Shown piece by piece: positions 1-8,086 of a stretch of 40,852 nucleotides of DNA. Under the pieces are notes generated by a model that saw only the letters and a program-made list of their open reading frames with translations, was not told where the DNA came from and did no database searches. Numbering within the stretch: the stretch's first letter is position 1; the number at the start of each line of letters is the position of its first letter. The position numbers were made by a program, and so were the translations under genes. Source of the DNA: Bacillota bacterium (GTDB taxonomy: Bacteria > Bacillota > Clostridia > Christensenellales > Aristaeellaceae). The DNA lies in the NCBI GenBank assembly GCA_023459275.1, contig JAEWVC010000015.1, positions 1-40,852 on the forward strand, given 5' to 3'.

Positions 1-100
1 TCTGGATCGGTGGCTGATTCACTACAACACCGAACGCCCTCACAGAGGTTACCGAAACCGCGGAAAACGGCCCTTGGATACCCTGCTGGATTTCGCTTGA
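1..100 (+). pseudogene. 3' end of an IS-family transposase (integrase-core C-terminus)
   Basis: Frame 2 reads about 32 codons to a TGA at 98-100. It contains HYNTERPHRGY followed by a KRPLDTL-like tail, the typical C-terminal signature of DDE integrase-core transposases (IS481/IS3-like). The window starts inside the gene, so I cannot tell whether the upstream part is intact. The last bases overlap, on the opposite strand, the 3' end of the deaminase reading frame, which suggests the element landed at or just beyond the end of that gene. The family call rests on a short stretch; the exact IS family and its terminal repeat are not determined. Confidence 0.7.
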
Positions 101-2472
101 TTGTTAGATATGACCGTTAGTCGTACAGGTTCATCTACTACAAACCTATACTCACAAAATTCTCCGTCGATGGCTCCTTCAAGATCATGAGTTTCTACGA
201 TAAATTCTGGATTCGTATCCTTTCCGGCATATATTACACCCTTCACACAGCTTAGTTCATTTTCCTTAGTTCTTATTGATATCTGAAGATGGTCAGTCTT
301 ATTGGTTACGGTCAATGAATAGTATGGACTCATAATGTGTTTATTGTCATTTACTGTTGTTTTAATTGCATACCTCTTCGTTTCATCCTTTTTAAGCGGG
401 TTCTGAAATTTTAGAGATGCCCCATAGGATGGGCTAGTTGGATCAAAAACTACTAGCTCATAACCATCACTTTGACCTTCTAGTGTAATGCATCCAAATG
501 ATGAACCTGTCCACATAACCCCCTGTGGAATACTGTTTATGCCATCATGAAGTGCTATTACCTCTGAAGTCTCAATGACATAAATGTTTTCTCTTGTTTC
601 AAAAACAAGATCAATCCTTTGCATACTATATTTAATGTCACTTGCTTTTAGGCTATCAAGACATGCACTGCTAGAAGTGATTGTTTTAATATCAATTCCA
701 CTCAATAGTCGCAATTCATCTTTGACTGGAATTCTTTGCGTATACAATTCTACATATGCTTTTCCAATTGCACCATAAAAAAGATGCATGATAGGATTGT
801 TGCTATTACCAAATTTTAGTATGTGGCGCATAGAGATTCCAGGGTATGGGTCAATGTAATATATATGTTTGATGCCTAACTGATATGCTTTCTTTGCGCA
901 AAGCTCGCAAGGACTGGCGGTAGTGTATAGGATACCCCCTTTAATACCTTGTCCACCATTTCTTGTTATTTGCAAAAATGCATTTTCTTCAGCATGCAGT
1001 GATCTTGTATATACTTGATTGTCTTTTTTCTTTAAACCATTATAGACATCTTTGAAGCAATATGGATACGATCGCCCACACAAAGTACCTTCAGATCCGG
1101 TTACTTGCAATTTTATCTTTGACATGACTCTGTTGAAATCTGTATCTTCTATCTCATATTCACTAAATGATTCAGAATCTTTGTTAATTAGGAAACTTCT
1201 AACATCTCTCAAATTACATGGTACCTGTCCCTTAGGCACATCATTCCACCCAATCGCTTTAACGGAATGCTCTGAATCTGTAATAATTGCCCCTACCTGT
1301 CTCGATAAACAACCGGAATTTAACTTCGCCATATATGCTAATTGCATGCATCTTTCTAGTGCTGTCGGTGTTACCAATCCAGGTTTGAGAATTAGGCAGA
1401 TATATTTTGCTATTTGTTCGGTTAGGAAATAATATCCTCTATCAGTTTGACGGGGATTATAAATATGTATATCTGAAATTTCAAGACAATCAGGAATGTT
1501 TTGATGGTAGAACAATTCTCCTTCGTTGCTAAAACTATCTTGATACTCAATCGCATCTAAACTGGCCAATTCATCAGCATCTAAATGTGCTAACCTTCTT
1601 CTACGTTCATCTTCATCGGTATTAATCGATACCAGCATAAAATAGCTATATTTGTCTTTAAAAAAGAAAGCCTCATAAGGGTTTCGTATAGCATCAATGC
1701 AAATGCGTGTATAATTGTTTCCATTGTTTTCATTGTGCTTTGTTATGACTTGGATTATTACATCAACTCTTTTAGCTACATCATAAAAGTTTTTTTGTGT
1801 ATATTCATGCTCATAAGGTTTGCCAGAACAGCGAATATTGTTACCTATGCATTGCATCAAGAATGTATAAAGTTGAGATTTTTCTAGTATCGTACATCCT
1901 TCTTTTGTTGTTTTCTCCTTTTGACATGTATAATCAAGCAGAATGCTATAAAGTTTACGCTTTCTCTTGGGTAATTCAATCGTAAAATACGTGTATAGTT
2001 CCTTAATTGCCTCTCGGTTATTTATGTAACCATTAAGATTATTTATGTCATATTGAGGAACGTCTTCAAATAGGTAATTCAATCCGTCAACAATATTCAT
2101 AAGTTCGCGGTACCCACTTATTGTGGTATCATTATCTTTATCCTTGTTTCTATACTTGGCTAGATATCTTTTAAACTCACCTAACCCTTCAGCTATTACA
2201 TAAGAAAGAATAATGCTACTGCCTTCAATTATAGTAAACGGTTTCCATGTGTATTGAGTGGTTAAGTATCTGTAAACAATTTCATACTTTCGCTCATCTA
2301 CATTCTCAAACTCATGTGTTTTGGGCTGTTTTAGACCAAGTTCACTAATGGATTCTCTTTTTAGAATAGAAGCTACTGTTGAACACCCTGACCCTGTACG
2401 GCCTGTCAAAGCCAGCACTAAGGAACCCTGTTTTTGATTATATGCCATATTAACTGATTCGCTAAATATCAT
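49..2472 (-). CDS. AvcD-like anti-phage P-loop/dCMP-dCTP deaminase with extra C-terminal region
   Basis: 807 aa. The start is ATG 2472: GGAGG lies 5 nt upstream (2478-2482), whereas the longer ORF start has no SD. The N-terminus has a P-loop, GRTGSGCST (residues 24-32). Residues ~375-570 form a zinc-dependent cytidine/deoxycytidylate deaminase fold with HAE (His493) and PCELC (Cys522, Cys525). A P-loop domain fused to a dCMP-type deaminase is the architecture of AvcD-type anti-phage deaminases, which deplete dCTP/dCMP during infection. That family usually ends soon after a GxAxxLY...KDE segment, seen here near 580-595. This protein continues for ~210 more residues of unrecognised, apparently beta-rich sequence. 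The last ~14-19 codons lie in transposase-derived DNA. The gene is markedly AT-rich against its neighbours, implying horizontal transfer. Defence function is inferred from family; activity is not shown by sequence. Confidence 0.8.
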   Translation of the reverse strand: MIFSESVNMAYNQKQGSLVLALTGRTGSGCSTVASILKRESISELGLKQPKTHEFENVDERKYEIVYRYLTTQYTWKPFTIIEGSSIILSYVIAEGLGEFKRYLAKYRNKDKDNDTTISGYRELMNIVDGLNYLFEDVPQYDINNLNGYINNREAIKELYTYFTIELPKRKRKLYSILLDYTCQKEKTTKEGCTILEKSQLYTFLMQCIGNNIRCSGKPYEHEYTQKNFYDVAKRVDVIIQVITKHNENNGNNYTRICIDAIRNPYEAFFFKDKYSYFMLVSINTDEDERRRRLAHLDADELASLDAIEYQDSFSNEGELFYHQNIPDCLEISDIHIYNPRQTDRGYYFLTEQIAKYICLILKPGLVTPTALERCMQLAYMAKLNSGCLSRQVGAIITDSEHSVKAIGWNDVPKGQVPCNLRDVRSFLINKDSESFSEYEIEDTDFNRVMSKIKLQVTGSEGTLCGRSYPYCFKDVYNGLKKKDNQVYTRSLHAEENAFLQITRNGGQGIKGGILYTTASPCELCAKKAYQLGIKHIYYIDPYPGISMRHILKFGNSNNPIMHLFYGAIGKAYVELYTQRIPVKDELRLLSGIDIKTITSSSACLDSLKASDIKYSMQRIDLVFETRENIYVIETSEVIALHDGINSIPQGVMWTGSSFGCITLEGQSDGYELVVFDPTSPSYGASLKFQNPLKKDETKRYAIKTTVNDNKHIMSPYYSLTVTNKTDHLQISIRTKENELSCVKGVIYAGKDTNPEFIVETHDLEGAIDGEFCEYRFVVDEPVRLTVISNNQAKSSRVSKGRFPRFR

Positions 2473-2525
2473 TTTTGCCTCCAAAAACAATTATGCAATA
2501 TGTAACATGTTTTATATTTATTGGA

Positions 2526-2554
2526 ATTGTATCATTTTATTACAAAGATTTCAA
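2526..2554 (-). promoter_or_regulatory. Promoter of the deaminase gene
   Basis: On the minus strand, TTGAAA (2549-2554) and TACAAT (2526-2531) are separated by exactly 17 nt. Transcription would start near 2519, giving a leader of about 47 nt before the SD. That is too short for a separate structured regulatory RNA such as AvcI between promoter and start. Confidence 0.65.
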
Positions 2555-2570
2555 CAGTATATATTAAAAT

Positions 2571-2607
2571 AATGAGCCGCTTGAAACCTTTTTTCAAGCG
2601 GCTCATT
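2571..2607 (-). terminator. Rho-independent terminator of htpG
   Basis: A perfect 16-bp stem (2571-2586 with 2592-2607) has a 5-nt loop. The minus-strand side is followed by an ATTTTAATATA tract. It lies about 85 nt past the htpG stop and immediately upstream of the deaminase promoter, so it insulates the two genes. Confidence 0.75.
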
Positions 2608-2636
2608 ATTTCCACTTTCTTTGTTATGGGTTTCCT

Positions 2637-2683
2637 AAGGGATATATCCCTTTGGCGGGGGAGCCGGGGGCAGAGCCCCCGGC
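2637..2683. repeat. Pair of GC-rich palindromes downstream of htpG
   Basis: Two back-to-back palindromes follow the htpG stop: AAGGGATATATCCCTT (2637-2652) and a 9-bp stem of GCCGGGGGC with GCCCCCGGC around AGA (2663-2683). They look like a dispersed intergenic palindromic unit rather than a terminator, because no T-tract follows either. A related G/C-block hairpin occurs at 33736-33776. Copy number in the genome is unknown from this window. Confidence 0.45.
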
Positions 2684-2691
2684 ACGTCCCC

Positions 2692-4587
2692 TCACACCCC
2701 TGCCACCATGTCCAGCAACTTCTGACTTCTGGTAAGGAAGGCGGAAACCTCCTCGGGTTCCAGGGGGCGGGCGGCCATGCGGGCCAGATCATAGACCTGT
2801 TTGCACAGGAGCGTGGTGGTTTCACCGGCCTCCCGGGCGGCCAGGGTTTTGACGGTGGGGTTCAGGCGGTTCAGTACCAGGGTAAACTTTTCGGGCATTT
2901 TGAACTCCTGGCCGTAGAGGCGGCTCATTTCCTTAAAGCGGCGGCTCTGCTCATCCTCCACCACCAGGGCAGAAAGGTCCCGGTTGGCCAGGGGCTCCAG
3001 CTTGACCTCCAGGTCTTTCTGGTCCAGGGCATCACGGAAGAGCGTTTGCAGGGCTTCCAAACTGATGTCCTTGCCCTCGTCGCTCTCCTCTTTCAGGCTG
3101 TCCACGTCGGCATCCACCCGGGCAAAGGTAACATCGCTTAGGCCGCCGCCGTACTCCATGAAGGAGAGGAAATTGCTGTCGATGATGTGCTCCATCACCG
3201 CCACATCCATGCCGCGTTTTTCGTACAGATCCACCGAGGCTGCCTGCCGCTTGGCATCGTTGGTGTAGTAGATCTTTTTGCCGGCCTTGCCCTCGTTGCG
3301 GGCCTTGTACTCCTCCAGGGTGTAATATTCGCCCGCGGTGGTCTTGAGCAGCAGGATGGGCTTGACCTGGTCAAAGAACTTGGCATCCCTGATGCAGCCG
3401 AACTTGATGAAGGGATGAATGTCGTCCCAGTAGGTCTGGAAGGTCTCCCGCTGGGTGTTGAACAGCCCGGTAAGCCTGTCCGCCACCTTCTTAGTGATAT
3501 GGGCGGACAGCTTTTTCACATACCCGTCGTTCTGCAGGAAGGAGCGACTCACGTTCAGCGGCAGATCGGGGCAGTCGATGACGCCTTTCAAAAGCATCAG
3601 GAACTCCGGGATGACCTCCTTGATGTTGTTGGCCACGAATACCTGGCCGCTGAAAAGCTTGATCTCGCCCTCCCTGGCGCCAAAGTCGTTTTTGAGCTTG
3701 GGGAAGTAGAGGATGCCCTTTAAGTTGAAGGGGTACTCCACATTAAGGTGCACCCAGAAGAGCGGGTCCTCGTACTCGTGGAACAGCTTGTGATAGAAGG
3801 ACTTGTATTCCTCCTCAGTGCAATCCTTGGGGTTTTTCAGCCACAGGGGATGGGTATCGTTGATCAAAGCCGGATCGGGCCGTTTGGGCGCTTCGGGCTC
3901 CTTGGCCTCCGGGGCTTCCTTCCCCTCCTCGCTCTCCTCCTTTTCGGCGGCGGGGACAGGCTGCAGGGCGCAGTCCTGCAGATAAACAGGGATGGCCAGG
4001 TAGCCGCAATAGCGGTCCAGCACTTCCCGGACGCGGTAGGTTTCCAGAAACTCCTTTTCCTCCTCGGAAATATGCAGCGTGATCACGGTGCCGCGTTCCG
4101 CCTTCTCGGAGGGGGACATTTCAAACTGCATCCCGTCGGCGCTTTCCCAGCGCACGGCCTCGCTGCCCTCCTGGTAGGACAGGGTATCGATCGCTACCTT
4201 GCCGGCCACCATGAAGGCAGAATAGAAGCCCAGGCCGAAATGGCCGATGATGCCGCCTTTTTCGGCGTTTTCCCCGCCGCCGTAGTTTTTCAAAAACTCC
4301 TCGGCACTGGAGAAGGCCACCTGGTTGATGTACTTGCGCACCTCTTCCGCCGTCATGCCGATGCCGTTGTCAATAAAGCGAAGCTCACCCTTTTCCTTGT
4401 CCACCTCCACCGTAACGCGGAAGTCCTCTTCCGTGCCCGGCGCCGCCATTTTATATTTGGTGATGGCATCGCAACCGTTGGACACCATCTCCCGGATGAA
4501 AATGTCCTTGTCGGAATACAGCCACCGCTTGATGATGGGCATAATGTTTTGCGCATGGATGGAGATATTGCCGTTTTCCTTGTTCAT
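2692..4587 (-). CDS. htpG: Molecular chaperone HtpG (Hsp90)
   Basis: 631 aa. ATG 4587 is chosen because GGGAGGG precedes it by about 6 nt; the ORF extends 40 codons further upstream, but that extension runs toward the CIRCE operator and is non-homologous. The GHKL ATPase elements are present: the N-box helix (EMVSNGCDA), DNGIGMT, the ATP lid with GHFGLGFYSAFMV, and a GTVITLHI strand. Middle and C-terminal dimerisation domains follow at normal length. Between the N and middle domains (residues ~210-240) is a Glu/Lys/Pro-rich charged linker, longer than in classical E. coli HtpG. It is a cytosolic ATP-dependent chaperone. It is monocistronic, with CIRCE upstream and a strong terminator downstream, so HrcA-controlled heat-shock expression is likely. 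Confidence 0.96.
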   Translation of the reverse strand: MNKENGNISIHAQNIMPIIKRWLYSDKDIFIREMVSNGCDAITKYKMAAPGTEEDFRVTVEVDKEKGELRFIDNGIGMTAEEVRKYINQVAFSSAEEFLKNYGGGENAEKGGIIGHFGLGFYSAFMVAGKVAIDTLSYQEGSEAVRWESADGMQFEMSPSEKAERGTVITLHISEEEKEFLETYRVREVLDRYCGYLAIPVYLQDCALQPVPAAEKEESEEGKEAPEAKEPEAPKRPDPALINDTHPLWLKNPKDCTEEEYKSFYHKLFHEYEDPLFWVHLNVEYPFNLKGILYFPKLKNDFGAREGEIKLFSGQVFVANNIKEVIPEFLMLLKGVIDCPDLPLNVSRSFLQNDGYVKKLSAHITKKVADRLTGLFNTQRETFQTYWDDIHPFIKFGCIRDAKFFDQVKPILLLKTTAGEYYTLEEYKARNEGKAGKKIYYTNDAKRQAASVDLYEKRGMDVAVMEHIIDSNFLSFMEYGGGLSDVTFARVDADVDSLKEESDEGKDISLEALQTLFRDALDQKDLEVKLEPLANRDLSALVVEDEQSRRFKEMSRLYGQEFKMPEKFTLVLNRLNPTVKTLAAREAGETTTLLCKQVYDLARMAARPLEPEEVSAFLTRSQKLLDMVAGV

Positions 4588-4696
4588 ACTGGTCCCTCCC
4601 GCTTTGCTGTAAGTCAAGGCTGCGCCTCCCGGCCGGAGGCTTGTCTGCCTTTCTTTGCCTATTTTATCACCGGCAAGAGCGAATTGCAACAAAAAA

Positions 4697-4723
4697 TTAG
4701 CACTCACCGGCTTTGAGTGCTAG
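4697..4723 (-). promoter_or_regulatory. CIRCE operator (HrcA binding site) upstream of htpG
   Basis: The sequence is TTAGCACTC, nine bases, GAGTGCTAG. It matches the CIRCE consensus (TTAGCACTC-N9-GAGTGCTAA) except for the last base. It sits about 110 bp upstream of the htpG start, with no other gene nearby that it could serve. HrcA repression of htpG is inferred. Confidence 0.9.
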
Positions 4724-4774
4724 TAATTTCAGATAATTCCCCGGGCTGCTGAATACAAACCAGGGGGTAAATGT

Positions 4775-4821
4775 AAAAATCCCCGCAACACCATGTTCTT
4801 CAAGGCGTTACGGGGATTTTT
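4775..4821 (-). terminator. Terminator downstream of tRNA-Arg
   Basis: The stem is AAAAATCCCCG...CGGGGATTTTT with a loop region of about 20 nt. It starts directly at the CCA end of the tRNA gene on the minus strand and ends in a T-run. Confidence 0.7.
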
Positions 4822-4898
4822 TGGTGAGCCTGGCGGGATTCGAACCCACGACCTTTTGATTCGTAGTCAAACACTCTATCCAGCTGAGCTACAGGCCC
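4822..4898 (-). tRNA. tRNA-Arg (anticodon ACG)
   Basis: The minus strand folds as a complete cloverleaf. The acceptor stem pairs GGGCCTG with CAGGCTC, the D-arm has AGCTCAGCTGGATAGAG, and the anticodon loop CTACGAA sits in a TTTGA/TCAAA stem, giving ACG. The T-loop is GTTCGAATC. Discriminator A and CCA are encoded (4822-4825). The A at position 34 would be deaminated to inosine to read CGU/CGC/CGA. Confidence 0.97.
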
Positions 4899-4924
4899 GC
4901 GGCTGTCGTTTGGACAGCTTTTGT

Positions 4925-4953
4925 ATTATAGCAAAGAAGCTTTGAAATTGCAA
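4925..4953 (-). promoter_or_regulatory. Promoter of tRNA-Arg
   Basis: TTGCAA (4948-4953) and TATAAT (4925-4930) are 17 nt apart on the minus strand, about 27 nt upstream of the mature tRNA 5' end. Confidence 0.75.
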
Positions 4954-5082
4954 CAGGAAGCCATACGTTTTTTGAAAAAACCAGAAAAAGCCCGGATGAG
5001 CTATTGGACGGCGCTGTGTCCCCACCCTTTGCGCCATACCGGGTTGCACTTCTTTGAAGAAATCCCCCCGGCACCGGTGCCG

Positions 5083-5811
5083 TCACCAGGTCTTTTGGGG
5101 GCCGTCCCTCCAAAAGATGCGTACCACCTCAATCATCGCCTTTGTTACATCTTCCATTTGATACACATTGCAGTCCGCGACGGAGGAATCCCAGTACCCA
5201 GGCAAGCCATTTTCCGCCGCATACGCGTGGGCAATAAGTTCCCACGCGAAGTACTCGGTATCCACCCTGAAATATTCACCGTATCCAAGGCTTTTATGTG
5301 CCTGCTGCAAGGCTTTCGCGATATCCAGCGCATGATGGAGCACAGCCTTCCGGATGCCGGATGCTTTGAGATTGACGTGTATTGCTCCTTTGTACGCGTC
5401 ATAGATGATCAATTGCCCGCCGTATGGAATAGTCGGCGCGATATCATCCACCCACACGCTTTTTGCCCTTGCATAGCTGCTGACGATTTCGTACAGCTTT
5501 ACAGGCCGGACAGCGTTTGGAAGAGATATTCCTATCCGCCTGGGAAAAGATATTGCATCCGTATCCGGATAAGACGGCGATACTGTTTTTATGGATGCAA
5601 TGACCCCCACATCGTCGGCCGGCCGGTGGTCCGCAAGCATCCATTTTCCATTCCTGCAGGTATAAACAGACGCGGATTTGCGGATGCATACCATGTCGCC
5701 CACTTGGAAAGGATACCGTGACGCGATTGCCGCGGCGCCAGCCCCGGCGGGGAACGTGAGCATGCCAGCCAGGAACATAAAAATGATACTGATCAGCAGC
5801 GGCTTCTTCAT
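5083..5811 (-). CDS. Secreted protein of unknown function
   Basis: 242 aa. ATG 5811 is chosen: it is preceded by GGAGAGGA and begins a canonical signal peptide (MKKPLLISIIFMFLAG...AGAGAAA, cleavage near residue 28). The longer ORF upstream lacks an SD and covers the promoter region. The mature part is soluble, with a short beta-rich N-terminal segment (YPFQVGDMVCIRKSASVYT, reminiscent of an SH3-like or 'start' strand) and a C-terminal helical half containing several Tyr/Trp-rich stretches. I do not recognise a family. It lies downstream of, and is transcribed separately from, the SpoIID-like gene. Envelope function is inferred only from the signal peptide and the neighbours. Confidence 0.7.
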   Translation of the reverse strand: MKKPLLISIIFMFLAGMLTFPAGAGAAAIASRYPFQVGDMVCIRKSASVYTCRNGKWMLADHRPADDVGVIASIKTVSPSYPDTDAISFPRRIGISLPNAVRPVKLYEIVSSYARAKSVWVDDIAPTIPYGGQLIIYDAYKGAIHVNLKASGIRKAVLHHALDIAKALQQAHKSLGYGEYFRVDTEYFAWELIAHAYAAENGLPGYWDSSVADCNVYQMEDVTKAMIEVVRIFWRDGPQKTW

Positions 5812-5893
5812 CGTACATGCTCCTCTCCCAGCACGCGGCACGCCCGGCTGTGCAATTACCGGAGATTCTTTTCCCAACATAAGGCTGTATTCC

Positions 5894-5921
5894 ATTATAC
5901 CCCAATTTCTAACAACGGCAA
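5894..5921 (-). promoter_or_regulatory. Promoter of the secreted-protein gene
   Basis: TTGCCG (5916-5921) and a perfect TATAAT (5894-5899) are 16 nt apart on the minus strand, about 80 nt upstream of the chosen start. Confidence 0.55.
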
Positions 5922-5988
5922 GTACGCGCATATGCCGTTGTGTGGCAATAATACAAGGTAAGACTTTCCGTACAGGGATAAGCCGAAA

Positions 5989-6023
5989 AAAGACGGCCAC
6001 CGGCGGCAGCCGGGACCGTCTTT
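5989..6023 (-). terminator. Terminator of the SpoIID-like gene
   Basis: AAAGACGG pairs with CCGTCTTT across a GC-rich loop that itself contains CCGG pairs. On the minus strand the stem is followed by a T-run. It begins about 10 nt after the stop of the SpoIID-like gene. Confidence 0.65.
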
Positions 6024-6031
6024 GTCCAATC

Positions 6032-7768
6032 TCATTTTTCCACAAAGCTGGACATGACATAACCTTCTGCGGCGTCGGTCATTACCTTCAGCCAGCCGTC
6101 CTGCAACTCTTCCAGCACCAGCAGGGTCTGCCCGTAATAGAGCTGGCGAAGCACCGGCGCCGAAAGGTTGGGCTGGGCCCGCATGTTCAGGTAGGAATTT
6201 TCCCCGATCAGCGTCACCTTGGCCAGCCACTGGCCGGGGCCGGGCGTCTGGGTAACGGGCATCAGGGTAGGGCGCGGCGTGGGGGTAGCCGGGGGGCCTG
6301 GAGTCGCCAGGAAGTCTGCGCTGATGGGCGGCTGGAGCGTGGCGTTGGCGGTTGTTTTCACCAGCTTCATGGCCGGATAGTAAAACTCCAGAATCTGCGC
6401 AAAGGTCCAATTGTATTGCAGCGCCATCCATTCCGCACCGCGCTGGCTCATGCCCACGCCGTGGCCGAAGCGCCGGGCTGTAATATCAAAACCCTCGTCG
6501 GTTTCCGTGACGGTCAATATCTCGTTGCCATCGCCGTTGATGGAGAGTCCAAGCGCCGTTTCCACATCGGGGAAGACGTCCAAATCAACGGTGACCGCAT
6601 CGGGAACGGGCTGCATGGCCGTAAACTGCGCAACGCCGGGCGTGGCGCTGGGCAGAGGGGTTCCCGTTTCCGTCCCCACAAGATAGTGGGATTCCGCCTC
6701 CTGCAATTCCTCAGGGATGGGCTTTCTGGCCTCCGCCTGCACCGTAAGGCGCAGCTTTGACATGACTTTGGAGGGTTCGCCGTACCTTGGGGTATGGAGC
6801 GAGACAGCACTCACCGTCGTGATGCGGATGTACGCCGGGTCGCTATCATAGCCAAGGGCCGCCAATGGAGAAGCCACCGCCTGAACCAGCAGGGGGGCAA
6901 GCGCGTCGTCCTCACCGGGCGTGCGCAGCACCATATAGCTCCGCACTTGGCTGGCGGGATTTTCCAGGTCATAGGGGTCATCCTTCATCACGCTCAGGCC
7001 GTCGCCATCGCCGCCCCATACGTTTTTCACAAGTTCCGTCTGCCCGCCGTTGCTGGCGGAATAGTAACAGTCCGCCAATCCGCCGTTATAATACCCTACC
7101 ACGTTTTCGGTTTCCTTAACAGCCTGGGCGGCGCGCATATTATCCGTGTTCAGGCCTTTGTACACCTGGTCGTTGGTATTGTCCACCACGTCGTAATCCT
7201 GGGAACTGCCCACCCGCTTCAGCGCATAGGTGCGGGCGGTGACCGCCTGGGCCTTCAGCGCTTCCAAGGGGAAAGAATCACTCATTTCATAGGGTACGAC
7301 GCCCAGCAGATATTCCTCCACAGGAAGCTGCAAAACGGCACGCAGCATCCCGCCCTGGACGGACACCGTCAGATCGCCGGCATACAGGCTGTAGTCTCCG
7401 TTGAGCCGGAGCCCGTTCTCCTCACCGGTGGCGATCTCGTGCCGCCGCAAAACGATCTTATCCCCGGCCTCCAGCACCATGCCCTCATAGTAGAGCATCA
7501 GCGTGCCCTTGGCGCAGGAGAGGGTCAGGTTGCTGCCCCGCTGGAAGGCCATGCCGCCCGGTTCCACCGAATAACTGCCGTCCAGCTCCGCGTCCAGCCT
7601 GTCCGTCAACTGCAGCCTGGTAAGCAGCACGCGGATCATGCCGCTGTTGGTCTGTGCAAAAGCCGTGGCCGCCGGGCGGGAAAGGCCCGCCGGCAGCAGT
7701 ATGGAAAAAAGCAGCGCAACCGCCAGGAAAAGCCGCGTCACACGCCGCCAGGAATAAGTGCGTATCAT
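6032..7768 (-). CDS. SpoIID/LytB-domain protein with C-terminal SH3b domain
   Basis: 578 aa. ATG 7768 has GGGAGG 6 nt upstream. It has a signal peptide or anchor (residues ~10-40, FLAVALLFSILLPAGL...). A SpoIID/LytB domain follows, with the diagnostic block EEYLLGVVPYEM...LEALKAQAVTARTYA; Glu161 aligns with the catalytic glutamate of SpoIID lytic transglycosylases. A Pro/Thr-rich linker (ATPGPPATPTPRPT) precedes a C-terminal bacterial SH3 domain (residues ~510-578) with YLNMRAQPN and GYVMSSFV. The enzyme family cleaves peptide-stripped glycan strands. A dedicated engulfment SpoIID lacks an SH3b, so this may be a vegetative or general wall hydrolase rather than spoIID itself. It is divergent from the sigma-factor operon. 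Confidence 0.88.
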   Translation of the reverse strand: MIRTYSWRRVTRLFLAVALLFSILLPAGLSRPAATAFAQTNSGMIRVLLTRLQLTDRLDAELDGSYSVEPGGMAFQRGSNLTLSCAKGTLMLYYEGMVLEAGDKIVLRRHEIATGEENGLRLNGDYSLYAGDLTVSVQGGMLRAVLQLPVEEYLLGVVPYEMSDSFPLEALKAQAVTARTYALKRVGSSQDYDVVDNTNDQVYKGLNTDNMRAAQAVKETENVVGYYNGGLADCYYSASNGGQTELVKNVWGGDGDGLSVMKDDPYDLENPASQVRSYMVLRTPGEDDALAPLLVQAVASPLAALGYDSDPAYIRITTVSAVSLHTPRYGEPSKVMSKLRLTVQAEARKPIPEELQEAESHYLVGTETGTPLPSATPGVAQFTAMQPVPDAVTVDLDVFPDVETALGLSINGDGNEILTVTETDEGFDITARRFGHGVGMSQRGAEWMALQYNWTFAQILEFYYPAMKLVKTTANATLQPPISADFLATPGPPATPTPRPTLMPVTQTPGPGQWLAKVTLIGENSYLNMRAQPNLSAPVLRQLYYGQTLLVLEELQDGWLKVMTDAAEGYVMSSFVEK

Positions 7769-7867
7769 ACGTATCCTCCCATCCGCCTGTCTTGCGACAA
7801 TGATACAACGGCGCGGAATATGGTTTTCCTCATCGCTTTTTGTAACAGATTCTGGCCTATCCCTATC

Positions 7868-7896
7868 AAAGTATCATTGCGGCCCTTTCCTGTCAA
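7868..7896 (-). promoter_or_regulatory. Candidate promoter of the SpoIID-like gene
   Basis: A perfect TTGACA (7891-7896) lies 17 nt from a weak TACTTT (7868-7873) on the minus strand, within the 318-bp divergent gap 7769-8086. I see no other gene in that gap, only this and the opposing promoter. Confidence 0.4.
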
Positions 7897-7982
7897 GGTA
7901 TCTGCAGCCATTTTCTGCATGCGCCCGCATTCTTGCGTCCTGATCCTGGATACGTATAAAAATAGGCTGGCGCGGCGTTATG

Positions 7983-8011
7983 TTTACATTCTGCGGCGAC
8001 ACAATTATACT
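7983..8011 (+). promoter_or_regulatory. Promoter of the ECF sigma factor operon
   Basis: TTTACA (7983-7988), 17 nt, TATACT (8006-8011). This is a housekeeping sigma-A-type promoter, about 70 nt upstream of the GTG start. I see no obvious ECF-type AAC/CGTC autoregulatory promoter. Confidence 0.6.
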
Positions 8012-8086
8012 ATGGATGCCTCACGCGGAGACGGCTTCCGCCTGGCAAATCACGCCATTGGCAATATGTGATGGGGAGAGGAAAAA

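Noticed and set aside
3748..4716. Long plus-strand ORFs opposite htpG
   Set aside because: They mirror the real htpG codons and show no motif; antisense shadow in GC-rich DNA.
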